DNA of 53,502 nucleotides from an uncultured Bacteroidales bacterium. Its GTDB lineage: Bacteria; Bacteroidota; Bacteroidia; Bacteroidales; UBA11471. Shown one piece after another: positions 45,069 through 53,502 of the stretch (within the stretch, counting starts at the first letter, position 1; the number at the start of each line of letters is the position of its first letter). The position numbers were made by a program, and so were the translations under genes. Under the pieces are notes generated by a model. That model ran no database searches. It saw only the letters and a list, made by a program, of their open reading frames with translations, and had not been told where the DNA came from. The stretch is taken from positions 1-53,502 of the forward strand of contig CANQQA010000019.1 of the NCBI GenBank assembly GCA_947625885.1. Direction: 5' to 3'.

Positions 45069-46037
45069 ATGAAACATCTTGCCTTGTCGATTGCCCTGCT
45101 TCTCTGCGCCATTGCATCGTACGCACAGGAAAGCCCCGCCGAACGGGTGGAACTGCTGCCCTACGGCGACATGGAACACTGGACGACACGCGTCATCAAA
45201 GAAGCCGCCCTACTGGGAGGCGCCACCAAAAAGTGCTACCACATGGCACCGACACAGACACTTACGAAACCATGTCCGTGGGTGCGTGGAGCGAGCGACT
45301 CGCCGTGGGGGTCGTCGAGCGTATGGGCATCGCCGGTAGGCATCGACAAAGTAAGCGTAACCGTCTTTCCCGAAGAACGGGAGCCGGGCAACCTCTGTGC
45401 CCGCCTCGAAGTCATCAAAGATTCCTGCAAGGCATTAGGCATCGTCAATATCACGGTCGTGGTTACCGGCTCCATCTATTTGGGGGCTGCCTGCGAACCG
45501 ATAAAAAACGCCAAAAATCCGCAGGAAAAAATCGATCAGGGAATACCGTTCACCCAACGTCCCAAAGCCCTGCAACTCGACTACAAACTGTCGCTCGCCG
45601 ATCAGGTGATAAAAGCCACCGGACTGAAACGCCCCTCCAAAATCGAAGGGAAAGACAACGCCGAAATCAGTCTCTACCTCATACAGCGGTGGGAAGACGA
45701 AGACGGCAACATCTACGCCCGTCGGGTGGGAACAGGCTATTACAAATTCAGCGAATCGGTGGAGGAATGGCAAAACGGATTCCGCATACCCATTTATTAC
45801 GGCGACATCAGCAACGAGCCTTACTACATCGAAGATATGGCGCTGCTACTGCCCGACGGTCCGCGCTACACGACCAACAGCAAAGGGAAAAACGTGCCTA
45901 TCCAAGTCATAGGCTGGGCAGAACCCGACGCCACGCCCACCCACCTGATGCTCCGCATTTCGTCGGGCGACAAGGGGGCTTTCATCGGCGCCGTAGGCAC
46001 CCGCTTCTGGATAGACAATATTTCGCTGGTTTATTGA
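45069..46037 (+). CDS. Secreted PCMD-like protein
   Basis: This 322-residue protein has a signal peptide (MKHLALSIALLLCAIASYAQ, cut after about residue 19). The mature part begins ELLPYGDMEHWTTR and later has DNISLVY at the end, a pattern I associate with the PCMD family (putative carbohydrate metabolism domain) of Bacteroidetes, which is thought to bind or process glycans and is often beta-rich. No lipid cysteine is present, so it is probably periplasmic or released. There is no PUL (SusC/SusD) nearby. The family call is tentative; function unknown. Confidence 0.55.
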   Translation: MKHLALSIALLLCAIASYAQESPAERVELLPYGDMEHWTTRVIKEAALLGGATKKCYHMAPTQTLTKPCPWVRGASDSPWGSSSVWASPVGIDKVSVTVFPEEREPGNLCARLEVIKDSCKALGIVNITVVVTGSIYLGAACEPIKNAKNPQEKIDQGIPFTQRPKALQLDYKLSLADQVIKATGLKRPSKIEGKDNAEISLYLIQRWEDEDGNIYARRVGTGYYKFSESVEEWQNGFRIPIYYGDISNEPYYIEDMALLLPDGPRYTTNSKGKNVPIQVIGWAEPDATPTHLMLRISSGDKGAFIGAVGTRFWIDNISLVY

Positions 46038-46152
46038 TTTTTCATCATATATACACGGGTGCCGTTCCGACTCCGGAGCGGCACTCGTCATATTACAATT
46101 TTACATTTCTGTTTTCGCGCACTTTTCGGCGCGTTGTTTGTTGAGAATATTA

Positions 46153-46160
46153 TATATTTG
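46153..46160 (+). promoter_or_regulatory. -7 element of the calcium ATPase gene
   Basis: TATATTTG matches TAnnTTTG, 22 nt before the ATG at 46182. No -33 at the normal distance. Confidence 0.5.
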
Positions 46161-46181
46161 CACCGTTTTTCAAAAAGTGTC

Positions 46182-48929
46182 ATGGAACATACGCATACCT
46201 ACACCGGACTGACCGCCGAACAAGTGGAAGAAAGCCGCCGTCTGCATGGCGCCAACGTGCTCACGCCACCGAAGAAAACATCGGCATGGATTCTGTTTTT
46301 GGAAAAATTCAAAGACCCGATTATCCGCATATTAGTCGTGGCATTTCTGATGTCGGTCGCCGTATCGGTATATGAATACGTGCGCCTCGACAAAGGGGCG
46401 TCGGTGTTTTTCGAGCCGGCGGGCATCTTCATTGCCGTAGTGCTGGCAACGGTGGTGGGATTTCTGTTCGAGCTGAGTGCGAACAAGAAATTCGATATAC
46501 TCAATCAGGTAAACGACGATATTCCCGTGAAGGTCGTGCGCAACGGCGCCATACATGAAATTTTGAAAAAAGAGGTCGTCGTGGGCGATGTCGTCGTCCT
46601 CGAATTAGGCGAAGAAGTGCCCGCCGACGGCGAGCTGCTCGAAAGCGTGTCGCTGCAAATCAACGAATCGACGCTCACCGGCGAACCGGTGGTGTCGAAA
46701 ACGACCGTCGAAGCCGACTTCGACGCCGATGCCACCTATCCCTCGAACGAAGTGATGAAAGGCACGACGGTGGTCGACGGACACGGAATGTGCCGCATTA
46801 CGGCTGTGGGCGATGCCACCGAGTACGGAAAAGTATATACCGGTTCGCAAATACAGAACGACACCAAAACACCGCTGAACCGACAGCTCAACAAACTGGG
46901 ACGATTCCTCACCATCGCCGGTGCGACAACCGCCCTGCTCATCGTGGCGGCACGGCTGCTTATCTTCTTCGTGAATACGCCCGACCCCTCCGGCATGGAG
47001 ATGGTCGCCTACATTTTCCAGACCTTGATGATAGCGGTTACCTTAGTGGTCGTTTCGCTGCCCGAAGGGCTGCCCATGAGTATCGTATTGAGTTTGGCAT
47101 TGAGTATGAAACGCATGCTCGCCACCAACAACCTCGTGCGCAAAATGCACGCCTGCGAAACGATGGGCGCCGTAACCGTCATTTGCACCGACAAAACGGG
47201 AACGCTCACGCAAAACCAGATGCGGGTGCACGAAACGAATTTCTGGGGATTGAAAGGGCAGCAGCTCTCCCGCGACGAATTGAGCAACGTGATACGGGAA
47301 GGCATCGCCGCCAACACGACCGCCTACCTCGAAACGTCGGGCGACGGCAAGACAAAAGCCATCGGCAACCCGACGGAAGGCGCGCTGCTGCTCTGGCTGC
47401 AAGCGCAGGGCGAAGATTATCTTGCCTTGCGGGAGGCGGCTGAAGCGACCGACCAACTGACATTCTCGACGGAACGCAAATACATGGCAAGCATCGTGCG
47501 TTCGCCGCTGCTCGGCAAAAAAGTGCTTTACGTGAAAGGAGCGCCCGAAATCGTTTTGGGCGAAAGCCGGCGGGTGATTACCGCCGACGGCATCGTACCG
47601 GCTGCCGAATACAAACCGGCAGTCGATAAACAGCTGCTCGCCTACCAGTCGCAAGCCATGCGCACGCTCGGATTCGCCTACCAGATACTCGACGACGATG
47701 CACCGCATTTCGCCGACGGGCGGCTGTACAATGTCGATTTGACGTTCATCGGCATCGTCGCCATTTCCGACCCCGTGCGCAGCGACGTGCCGGCTGCCAT
47801 ACAATCGTGTCTCCGCGCCGGCGTGGCGGTAAAAATCGTTACGGGCGACACTCCGGGAACGGCACGGGAAATAGGCAGACAAATCGGGTTGTGGCTGCCC
47901 GGCGACGGCGACCGCAACATCACGACGGGCGTGGAATTTGCCGCCACTTCCGACGAAGAACTGCTGCGCCGCCTGCCCGACCTGAAAATCATATCGCGCG
48001 CCCGCCCGATGGACAAGGAACGCCTCGTGCGGCTGCTGCAAAGCATGGGCGAAGTGGTGGCTGTAACCGGCGACGGCACCAACGATGCGCCCGCCCTCAA
48101 CGCTGCCCAAGTGGGGCTGTCGATGGGCGACGGCACGACGGTCGCCAAAGAGGCGAGCAGCATCACGATTCTCGACAACTCGTTCCACAGCATCACCCGC
48201 GCGGTGATGTGGGGGCGCTCGCTCTACCAAAACATACAGCGCTTCCTGCTTTTCCAGATGACCGTCAATGTAGCCGCCTGCCTCATCGTGTTCATCGGAG
48301 CGTTTCTCGGCACGGAGTCGCCGCTCACCGTTACGCAGATGTTGTGGGTGAACCTCATCATGGATACTTTCGCCGCCATGGCGCTGGCGTCGCTGCCGCC
48401 CAACGAACGGGTGATGGAGAACAAGCCGCGCCGTCAAAACGATTTCATCATTACCAAACCGATGATGACCGACATCGTGGGCATCGGACTGTTTTTCGTT
48501 TTCGTGCTGTTCGGACTGTTGCAGTATTTCAAATACGAAGATTTCACGTCGCCGCTGCGATTCAGCATCGGGACGTTCTTTGCCGACTTCTTCCGCTTCG
48601 AGGCTGTTCCCGATGCCTTATCGCCCTACGAACTGACGGTATTTTTCACGGTATTCGTCCTGTTCCAATTTTGGAATATGTTCAATGCCAAAGCCTTTGC
48701 AACAAGCCGCTCCGCTCTGCGACAGCTGCGGCAAAGCACTTCGTTCCTCGCCGTGGCAGCTGTCATACTGATAGGGCAGATTCTCATCGTAACGGTAGGC
48801 GGACAGATGTTCAACGTCGTACCGCTGTCGCTTATCGACTGGGGGTACATCATCGCTTCGACTTCGGTTATTTTCTGGCTCGGAGAACTGTACCGCGCCA
48901 TCAAAAAAATCTTCCGTATCAAGTATTAA
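46182..48929 (+). CDS. Calcium-transporting P-type ATPase (P2 type)
   Basis: This 915-residue membrane pump has all P-type marks: TLTGEPV in the actuator domain, the phosphorylated Asp in CTDKTGTLTQNQ, IVTGDTPGTAREIG and AVTGDGTNDAPALN in the hinge. The fourth membrane segment has VVSLPEGLPMS, where PEGLP is the calcium site of PMCA/SERCA pumps. Ten membrane helices fit the hydrophobic pattern, and no calmodulin-binding tail is present. It probably exports calcium from the cytosol. The start MEHTHTYTGLTAEQV is chosen because the longer frame would cross the -7 promoter box. Confidence 0.93.
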   Translation: MEHTHTYTGLTAEQVEESRRLHGANVLTPPKKTSAWILFLEKFKDPIIRILVVAFLMSVAVSVYEYVRLDKGASVFFEPAGIFIAVVLATVVGFLFELSANKKFDILNQVNDDIPVKVVRNGAIHEILKKEVVVGDVVVLELGEEVPADGELLESVSLQINESTLTGEPVVSKTTVEADFDADATYPSNEVMKGTTVVDGHGMCRITAVGDATEYGKVYTGSQIQNDTKTPLNRQLNKLGRFLTIAGATTALLIVAARLLIFFVNTPDPSGMEMVAYIFQTLMIAVTLVVVSLPEGLPMSIVLSLALSMKRMLATNNLVRKMHACETMGAVTVICTDKTGTLTQNQMRVHETNFWGLKGQQLSRDELSNVIREGIAANTTAYLETSGDGKTKAIGNPTEGALLLWLQAQGEDYLALREAAEATDQLTFSTERKYMASIVRSPLLGKKVLYVKGAPEIVLGESRRVITADGIVPAAEYKPAVDKQLLAYQSQAMRTLGFAYQILDDDAPHFADGRLYNVDLTFIGIVAISDPVRSDVPAAIQSCLRAGVAVKIVTGDTPGTAREIGRQIGLWLPGDGDRNITTGVEFAATSDEELLRRLPDLKIISRARPMDKERLVRLLQSMGEVVAVTGDGTNDAPALNAAQVGLSMGDGTTVAKEASSITILDNSFHSITRAVMWGRSLYQNIQRFLLFQMTVNVAACLIVFIGAFLGTESPLTVTQMLWVNLIMDTFAAMALASLPPNERVMENKPRRQNDFIITKPMMTDIVGIGLFFVFVLFGLLQYFKYEDFTSPLRFSIGTFFADFFRFEAVPDALSPYELTVFFTVFVLFQFWNMFNAKAFATSRSALRQLRQSTSFLAVAAVILIGQILIVTVGGQMFNVVPLSLIDWGYIIASTSVIFWLGELYRAIKKIFRIKY

Positions 48930-48978
48930 AAGAAGCTACCGAAGCATCTTTCACGGCGGTCAGAATATTAAATTAGAA

Positions 48979-49878
48979 TTATTTTATCGGATTCTCGCGC
49001 AGGCAGGGGCGAATAATGCGTATGCCCGTGAAGCGCCGCGTTTCTTGCAGCTGCTGCGCCAACGGACGGGGGTCGAGCAGCACGCGCCCCGCCGACGATG
49101 AAGCGTGCAGGAGATGCACCTCGCCGTCGCGGCAACAGGCTATCCCCACATGGGCAATGTCGAGCCCCGCTATTGCCGTAGTAAAGGCAATGATGTCGCC
49201 GTCGTGTATCGCAGCGAGCGTTGCCGTGTCGATGCGGGAAGCGGGGATATAATAAAACGTTGTCCCTGACAAGCGGCGTTCCTGCGCGCGAATGCGCGCC
49301 CGCTGCTGCGGGTCGCCTGCCAACTTCGGATAGAGGTCGGCATGACTGCTCATAAATGAAAGATGCAGCGTGTCGCACACCCCGCCGGCTTGCCGGCTCT
49401 CCTCCGCGACGCTGCCCCGCCGTTCGTTGTCGGCTATCCATTCGCTGAAATAGTGAAGCCGCGACAGGTAGCCGTCGATGATGCCGCCGCGATAGCGGAT
49501 ATTCCGCAACTGCGCAGCGTAGGCTTCGACAGTGCGCTGCCCGAACGAACGGGTGCGCGCCAAAGCCAGAACGGTCTCGACGAACGTCGTGCAATCGAAT
49601 GCATGCAGATTGATTTTGAGGCTCTCCGCCGTGTCGCCTTCGAGTGTGCCGCCCACGTATGGCGCACCGATGAACAGCGAAGCTATCGCCGTCATTTCCG
49701 AGCCCTGCGGGTCGGACGCGGCAAGCGGCATGGCAAGCACTTCGACGATACGCGCGCTGTCGGCTGCCGTCTGCCCGAAAAGCGGCACAGACGCGGTACC
49801 CCATGCGCCAAACAGTGCAAAGAAAAAGCACAGCCTTTTTGCCCACCAAGAGCGGGCAGAAAGCGGCGCCTTATACAT
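48979..49878 (-). CDS. DUF1460 family NlpC/P60-like cell-wall hydrolase
   Basis: This 299-residue exported protein starts with a basic stretch and signal peptide (KRLCFFFALFGAWGTASVPL, cut near GQTA). The domain has the likely nucleophile in NLHAFDCTTFVETVLAL and the histidine in GLDIAHVGIACC, like DUF1460 proteins, which are reported as N-acetylmuramoyl-alanine amidase-like enzymes of Bacteroidetes. The ATG at 49878 overlaps the manC stop by 8 nt. It is likely periplasmic and acts on peptidoglycan fragments. Confidence 0.85.
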   Translation of the reverse strand: MYKAPLSARSWWAKRLCFFFALFGAWGTASVPLFGQTAADSARIVEVLAMPLAASDPQGSEMTAIASLFIGAPYVGGTLEGDTAESLKINLHAFDCTTFVETVLALARTRSFGQRTVEAYAAQLRNIRYRGGIIDGYLSRLHYFSEWIADNERRGSVAEESRQAGGVCDTLHLSFMSSHADLYPKLAGDPQQRARIRAQERRLSGTTFYYIPASRIDTATLAAIHDGDIIAFTTAIAGLDIAHVGIACCRDGEVHLLHASSSAGRVLLDPRPLAQQLQETRRFTGIRIIRPCLRENPIK

Positions 49879-50950
49879 ATTCGTTTCCGAAGCGGGTCTT
49901 GGCATCATTGACAAACTGTCGTATGCGCTGCTCCTCCGAACGGCGGCACACGAGCAGCACATCGTCCGAGTCGGTTACGATATAATTTTCCAACCCTTCG
50001 AGTATCACCAACTTTCCGTCGGCAGCCGACACCACGTTGCGGTGGCTGTCGTAACATATCGACCTTCCGTGCAGCACGGCGTTTTCGCAGGCATCTTTCT
50101 GCGCCAGCTCATAAAGGGCGCCCCACGTGCCCACATCGCTCCACCCGAAGTTGGAACAAAGCACATACACGTTCGACGATTTTTCCATGATGCCGTAATC
50201 TATCGAAATATTGGGGCAGGCTGCCAACTGCTGCTGCACCGTCTCTATCCCGTCGGCACGGCCGAAACTTTCCACGCAGCTCTCGAAGCGCTGCGAAATC
50301 TCCGGCAGATATTGTTTGAAAGCGTCGATTACCGTCTGCGCCTTCCAAATGAAAATACCCGCATTCCAGAAAAATTCGCCGCTATCGACAAACACCTGCG
50401 CCAAGTCGCGATTGGGTTTCTCGGTAAACGTTTTTACGGGGCGTATCGCACCCGACGATTCGTCGCCTACCTGTATGTAGCCGAATCCCGTTTCGGGTCG
50501 CGTCGGCTTGATGCCCAGCGTAAGCAGCGAAGGAAAATCCTCGACAAAATCCATACCCTGCAAAATGGCATCGCGGAAAGCCGCTTCGCTTGCAATCATA
50601 TGGTCGGCAGGGGTAACCACCATCACCGCATCGGGGTCGAGTGCGCGCACATGATACGCCGCCCACGCCACACACGGCGCCGTGTTGCGCCGCTGCGACT
50701 CCGCCAATATGCGTTCGCACGGCACGTCGGGCAGCTGCTCCTGCACCATGCCGAGATACTGTTCGTGGGTGGAAATAAAAATATTCTCTTTCGGCACAAT
50801 CGAGGAAAAACGGTCGTAAGTTATCTGCAACAACGAACGCCCCATGCCGAAAAAATCGAGAAACTGTTTCGGGCGTTCCATACGGCTCGACGGCCAGAAA
50901 CGGCTGCCGACCCCGCCCGCCAGAATTACACAATATCGGTTTTTGTCCAT
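49871..50950 (-). CDS. manC: Mannose-1-phosphate guanylyltransferase
   Basis: This enzyme (359 residues) makes GDP-mannose from mannose 1-phosphate and GTP. The nucleotidyltransferase signature ILAGGVGSRFWPSSRMERPK is at the N-terminus; VVTPADHMI, FTEKPN and FFWNAGIFIWKA follow. It lacks the C-terminal isomerase domain of the bifunctional type II enzymes. The start MDKNRYCVILAGG at 50950 is preferred over longer readings. Its stop overlaps the DUF1460 start. GDP-mannose feeds surface glycans and GDP-fucose. Confidence 0.94.
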   Translation of the reverse strand: MDKNRYCVILAGGVGSRFWPSSRMERPKQFLDFFGMGRSLLQITYDRFSSIVPKENIFISTHEQYLGMVQEQLPDVPCERILAESQRRNTAPCVAWAAYHVRALDPDAVMVVTPADHMIASEAAFRDAILQGMDFVEDFPSLLTLGIKPTRPETGFGYIQVGDESSGAIRPVKTFTEKPNRDLAQVFVDSGEFFWNAGIFIWKAQTVIDAFKQYLPEISQRFESCVESFGRADGIETVQQQLAACPNISIDYGIMEKSSNVYVLCSNFGWSDVGTWGALYELAQKDACENAVLHGRSICYDSHRNVVSAADGKLVILEGLENYIVTDSDDVLLVCRRSEEQRIRQFVNDAKTRFGNEYV

Positions 50951-51190
50951 AAATACGTTTATCGAAAATGACATGGCTAAGATAATCATTTTTTTTGAAA
51001 ATCCATACCACACACAAATATATTTACTCCCACCGTTATATAAAATGCGCTTCGATATTCAGAGAACGGTCTGAACAGGAATGCTGTCGACTCGGCAAAC
51101 TTCAACTATAAGAAATTTTTACAGGTGAATATTTGCACGGGCAAAAAAAAATTGCCATATTCGCTTTGCATTCATCACTAACCTATTTTT

Positions 51191-53356
51191 ATGAAAACAC
51201 ATCTTCGCGCATTGCTTCTTTACCTCTCTCTCCTTTCCGCCACTTTTGTCCGCGCCGACGAGGGTATGTGGCTGCTGCCGTTGCTGAAACAGCAAAATTT
51301 TGAACAGATGAAGGGCTTGGGGCTTGAAATCTGCGCCGAAGACATTTACCACCCCGACTCGGTGTCGCTGAAAGATGCCGTCGTCATTTTCGGACAAGGC
51401 TGCACCGGCGAAGTCATTTCGCCTTACGGGCTTGTGCTCACCAACCACCATTGCGGCTACGACTACATACAGAGTCACAGTACGGTCGATAACAACCTGC
51501 TCGACAAAGGCTTTTGGGCAAAAAACCGCGACGAAGAACTTCCCAATCCCGGACTGACGGTTACATTCATCGAAAAAATCGAAGAGGTTACCGACTACGT
51601 GGAGGAGGCATTGAAAAAAGACACGAGCCGCATCGAGATGAAATATCTCTCCGAACCGTTTCTCAACCGTCTGGCACGGGAAAGAGCCAGCGACTCCCTG
51701 ACGTCGCTGCCGGGCATCTCGGTCGCGATAAAACCCTTTTACGGCGGCAACCGATACTACATGTTCACGCAAAAGACCTATTCCGACGTACGCATGGTCG
51801 GTGCACCGCCCTCGTCTATCGGCAAGTTCGGCGGTGACACCGACAACTGGCGATGGCCGCGCCACACGGGCGATTTTTCGATTTTCCGCATCTATGCCGA
51901 CTCGCTCGGCAACCCCGCACCATATAGTCCGGCAAACGTGCCGCTGCGTCCGAAAAAATATTTCGACCTTACCACGCACGGGGTTGAAGAAAACGATTTC
52001 GTAATGCTCATGGGTTTTCCGGGTCGCACCGACCGCTACTACACGCCGGCAGAAGTGCGTGAACGCAAAGACATCGACAACCGCATACGGGTTGCCGTAC
52101 GTGAAGCCCGCCAATGGAATATGCTCGACAAGATGCTTGCCGACCCGCAGGTATATATCCAATATGCCGGAAAATACGCCACATCGTCGAACAGTTACAA
52201 AAGCAGTCGCGGCATGAACATCATGATAGAGCGGCAATCGACCGAATACCTGAAAGAGCGGCAGATGAACGAACTGATAAACTGGGGCTGGGATAACGAC
52301 ATACAAATCTACCGCGAAGCCGCCGACATCATCGCCCATGAGGTAAAGACCCGCGCCATGCTCAAACGCCGCATGCAATATCTCCTCGAAGCCCTATGGA
52401 CAGGCACCGAGTGCAGCCGTGTGCCCACCGACTTCACCGCACTGAAAACGGCACTCGACGACAGCGACCCGACAGCGCGCGCAGCGGCTCTCGCCGAGTT
52501 CGACAACCGCTATCACCATTTCTACGACAAAAACTATTCGCCCGAAACCGATCGCGCTATCACCAAAACGATGTTGAAACTCTATACCGACAGCATCGCA
52601 CCGGAATATCGCCCGACATTTTTCCGCACCATCAACAAGCGGTACAAAGGCAACATCGACCGCTATGTCGATGCCATGTTCAAAAACTCGCTCTTTACCA
52701 ATCCGTCCAAATACGAAAAGTGGAAGAAACACCCCACCGTCAAAGAATTGGAAAACGACGGCATGGTGCGGTATGCCCGCAGCATCGCCGACGAATACCG
52801 GCAGCTTAGTCGGCAACTCCGCCCGTCGGAAAACAAAATCGCCGATGCCCGCAAAACATTCATCGACGGACTGCTGATGCTGCACGCCGACAAGCCCTCC
52901 TACCCTGATGCCAACTTCACCCTCCGCCTCACCTACGGACGGGTGCTGCCCTACTCGGCGTCCAACGCCATTACCTACGACTGCCGCACAACACTCGACG
53001 GCGTGATGGAAAAAGTGAAAGCGGGCAGCCGCGATTACCCCGACGATGAAAGACTTTCCGAACTTTACCGCCAAAAAGATTTCGGCGTCTATGCCGACCG
53101 CGACGGCAAAATGCCGGTCGATTTCATTGCCGACACCCACACCACCGGCGGCAATTCGGGCAGCCCCGTGCTCAATGCACGCGGAGAACTGGTGGGCATC
53201 AATTTCGACCGCAACTGGGAAGGCATCACCGGCGACATTCAGTATCGCCCCGAATACCAGCGCTCTATCATCACCGACATTCGCTACATTCTCTTTATCA
53301 TCGACAAATACGCCGATGCCGGCTACCTGCTCGACGAAATGACTATCCGCCCGTAG
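51191..53356 (+). CDS. dpp11: S46 family dipeptidyl-peptidase, DPP11 type (Asp/Glu specific)
   Basis: This 721-residue exported serine peptidase removes dipeptides from the N-terminus of peptides. The signal peptide ends before ADEGMWLLPLL. The triad is His86 in LTNHHCGYD, Asp228 in HTGDFSIFR and Ser656 in TGGNSGSPVLN, each one residue later than the published P. gingivalis DPP11 positions as I recall them. Arg674 in GINFDRNWEG sits where DPP11 has Arg and DPP7 has Gly, so cleavage after Asp or Glu is predicted. It is probably periplasmic and feeds amino acid fermentation. A run of AT-rich sequence precedes it with an imperfect -7 box (51128-51135). Confidence 0.92.
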   Translation: MKTHLRALLLYLSLLSATFVRADEGMWLLPLLKQQNFEQMKGLGLEICAEDIYHPDSVSLKDAVVIFGQGCTGEVISPYGLVLTNHHCGYDYIQSHSTVDNNLLDKGFWAKNRDEELPNPGLTVTFIEKIEEVTDYVEEALKKDTSRIEMKYLSEPFLNRLARERASDSLTSLPGISVAIKPFYGGNRYYMFTQKTYSDVRMVGAPPSSIGKFGGDTDNWRWPRHTGDFSIFRIYADSLGNPAPYSPANVPLRPKKYFDLTTHGVEENDFVMLMGFPGRTDRYYTPAEVRERKDIDNRIRVAVREARQWNMLDKMLADPQVYIQYAGKYATSSNSYKSSRGMNIMIERQSTEYLKERQMNELINWGWDNDIQIYREAADIIAHEVKTRAMLKRRMQYLLEALWTGTECSRVPTDFTALKTALDDSDPTARAAALAEFDNRYHHFYDKNYSPETDRAITKTMLKLYTDSIAPEYRPTFFRTINKRYKGNIDRYVDAMFKNSLFTNPSKYEKWKKHPTVKELENDGMVRYARSIADEYRQLSRQLRPSENKIADARKTFIDGLLMLHADKPSYPDANFTLRLTYGRVLPYSASNAITYDCRTTLDGVMEKVKAGSRDYPDDERLSELYRQKDFGVYADRDGKMPVDFIADTHTTGGNSGSPVLNARGELVGINFDRNWEGITGDIQYRPEYQRSIITDIRYILFIIDKYADAGYLLDEMTIRP

Positions 53357-53401
53357 CTTCACGGCTGCATTTTTTCGGGAAGCTACATCCTTTATACATA
53401 G

Positions 53402-53431
53402 AAAAAGCCGCCCTCCATAAGGCAGGGCGGC
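53402..53431 (-). terminator. Terminator for a minus-strand gene beyond the right edge
   Basis: An 8-bp GC stem (53407-53414 with 53424-53431) is followed on the minus strand by five T; the plus strand has no T run. It therefore ends a transcript coming from the right, of which nothing certain is visible in the last 70 bases. Confidence 0.6.
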
Positions 53432-53502
53432 ACGCAACCATCTGGTGCCTCTGTCGGTCATTAGTGCCGGCATGGGGCATACGTCGGAACGGACGACGCT
53501 GA

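Noticed and set aside
46056-46087. Hairpin before the calcium ATPase gene as an intrinsic terminator
   Set aside because: The stem is good but no T tract follows on either strand; left unassigned.

Overview
The window looks like a chromosomal segment of a Bacteroidales gut-type bacterium, perhaps a Barnesiellaceae or Porphyromonadaceae relative (the family is a guess). The reasons are Bacteroidetes-type promoters (TTTG, about 20 nt, TAnnTTTG) in front of many genes, the order rpsU-xerC-hpf-tRNAs-tuf-tRNA-Trp-secE-nusG-rplKAJL-rpoBC, an S46 dipeptidyl peptidase, lipoproteins with acidic residues just after the lipid cysteine, and a TPP-controlled thi operon. Most of the window is moderately GC-rich; 31.3-33.6 kb is clearly AT-rich.

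Layout. 1-12.9 kb (minus strand): the transcription/translation supercluster, ending inside rpoC at the left edge, with four tRNAs (Tyr, Gly, Thr, Trp), tuf, secE, nusG, L11, L1, L10, L7/L12, rpoB and rpoC; upstream lie rpsU and the overlapping pair xerC-hpf. 13.2-26.5 kb: housekeeping genes on both strands (aminopeptidase P, gamma-carbonic-anhydrase-like protein, radC, UDP-glucuronate decarboxylase, a glycosyltransferase, an acyltransferase, queC, efp, rpmH, xseAB, gltX, waaA, a HAD phosphatase). 26.5-33.6 kb: an accessory region described below. 33.7-36 kb: pta-ackA. 36.1-43 kb: a TPP riboswitch followed by thiD, thiS, a TenI-like gene, thiE, thiG, thiC, thiH and thiF. 43.2-53.4 kb: typA, a secreted PCMD-like protein, a calcium P-type ATPase, manC overlapping a DUF1460 gene, and a DPP11-type peptidase.

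The most interesting part is 26.3-31.3 kb. A small lipocalin-like lipoprotein gene follows a HAD gene. The end of the HAD gene, the lipoprotein promoter region, the last 29 lipoprotein codons and the terminator are all present a second time, but the second copy is split apart by about 3.7 kb. That insert carries only two genes: a regulator with seven predicted membrane segments and an AraC DNA-binding domain, and a 773-residue lipoprotein with a MACPF (perforin-like) signature, resembling the antimicrobial BSAP proteins of Bacteroidales. I read it as an antagonism cassette that landed in, and destroyed, a duplicate of the lipoprotein locus. Directly next to it sits an AT-rich restriction-modification pair whose genes overlap by 83 nt, so the locus behaves like a small hotspot for warfare/defence genes.

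The thi operon appears sufficient for both halves of thiamine phosphate: ThiC and ThiD for the pyrimidine, ThiS/ThiF/ThiG/ThiH for the thiazole, a TenI-like protein and ThiE for finishing and joining. Its ThiF lacks the cysteines known from the E. coli enzyme. Several operon boundaries in the ribosomal cluster have a terminator hairpin physically overlapping the promoter of the next unit.
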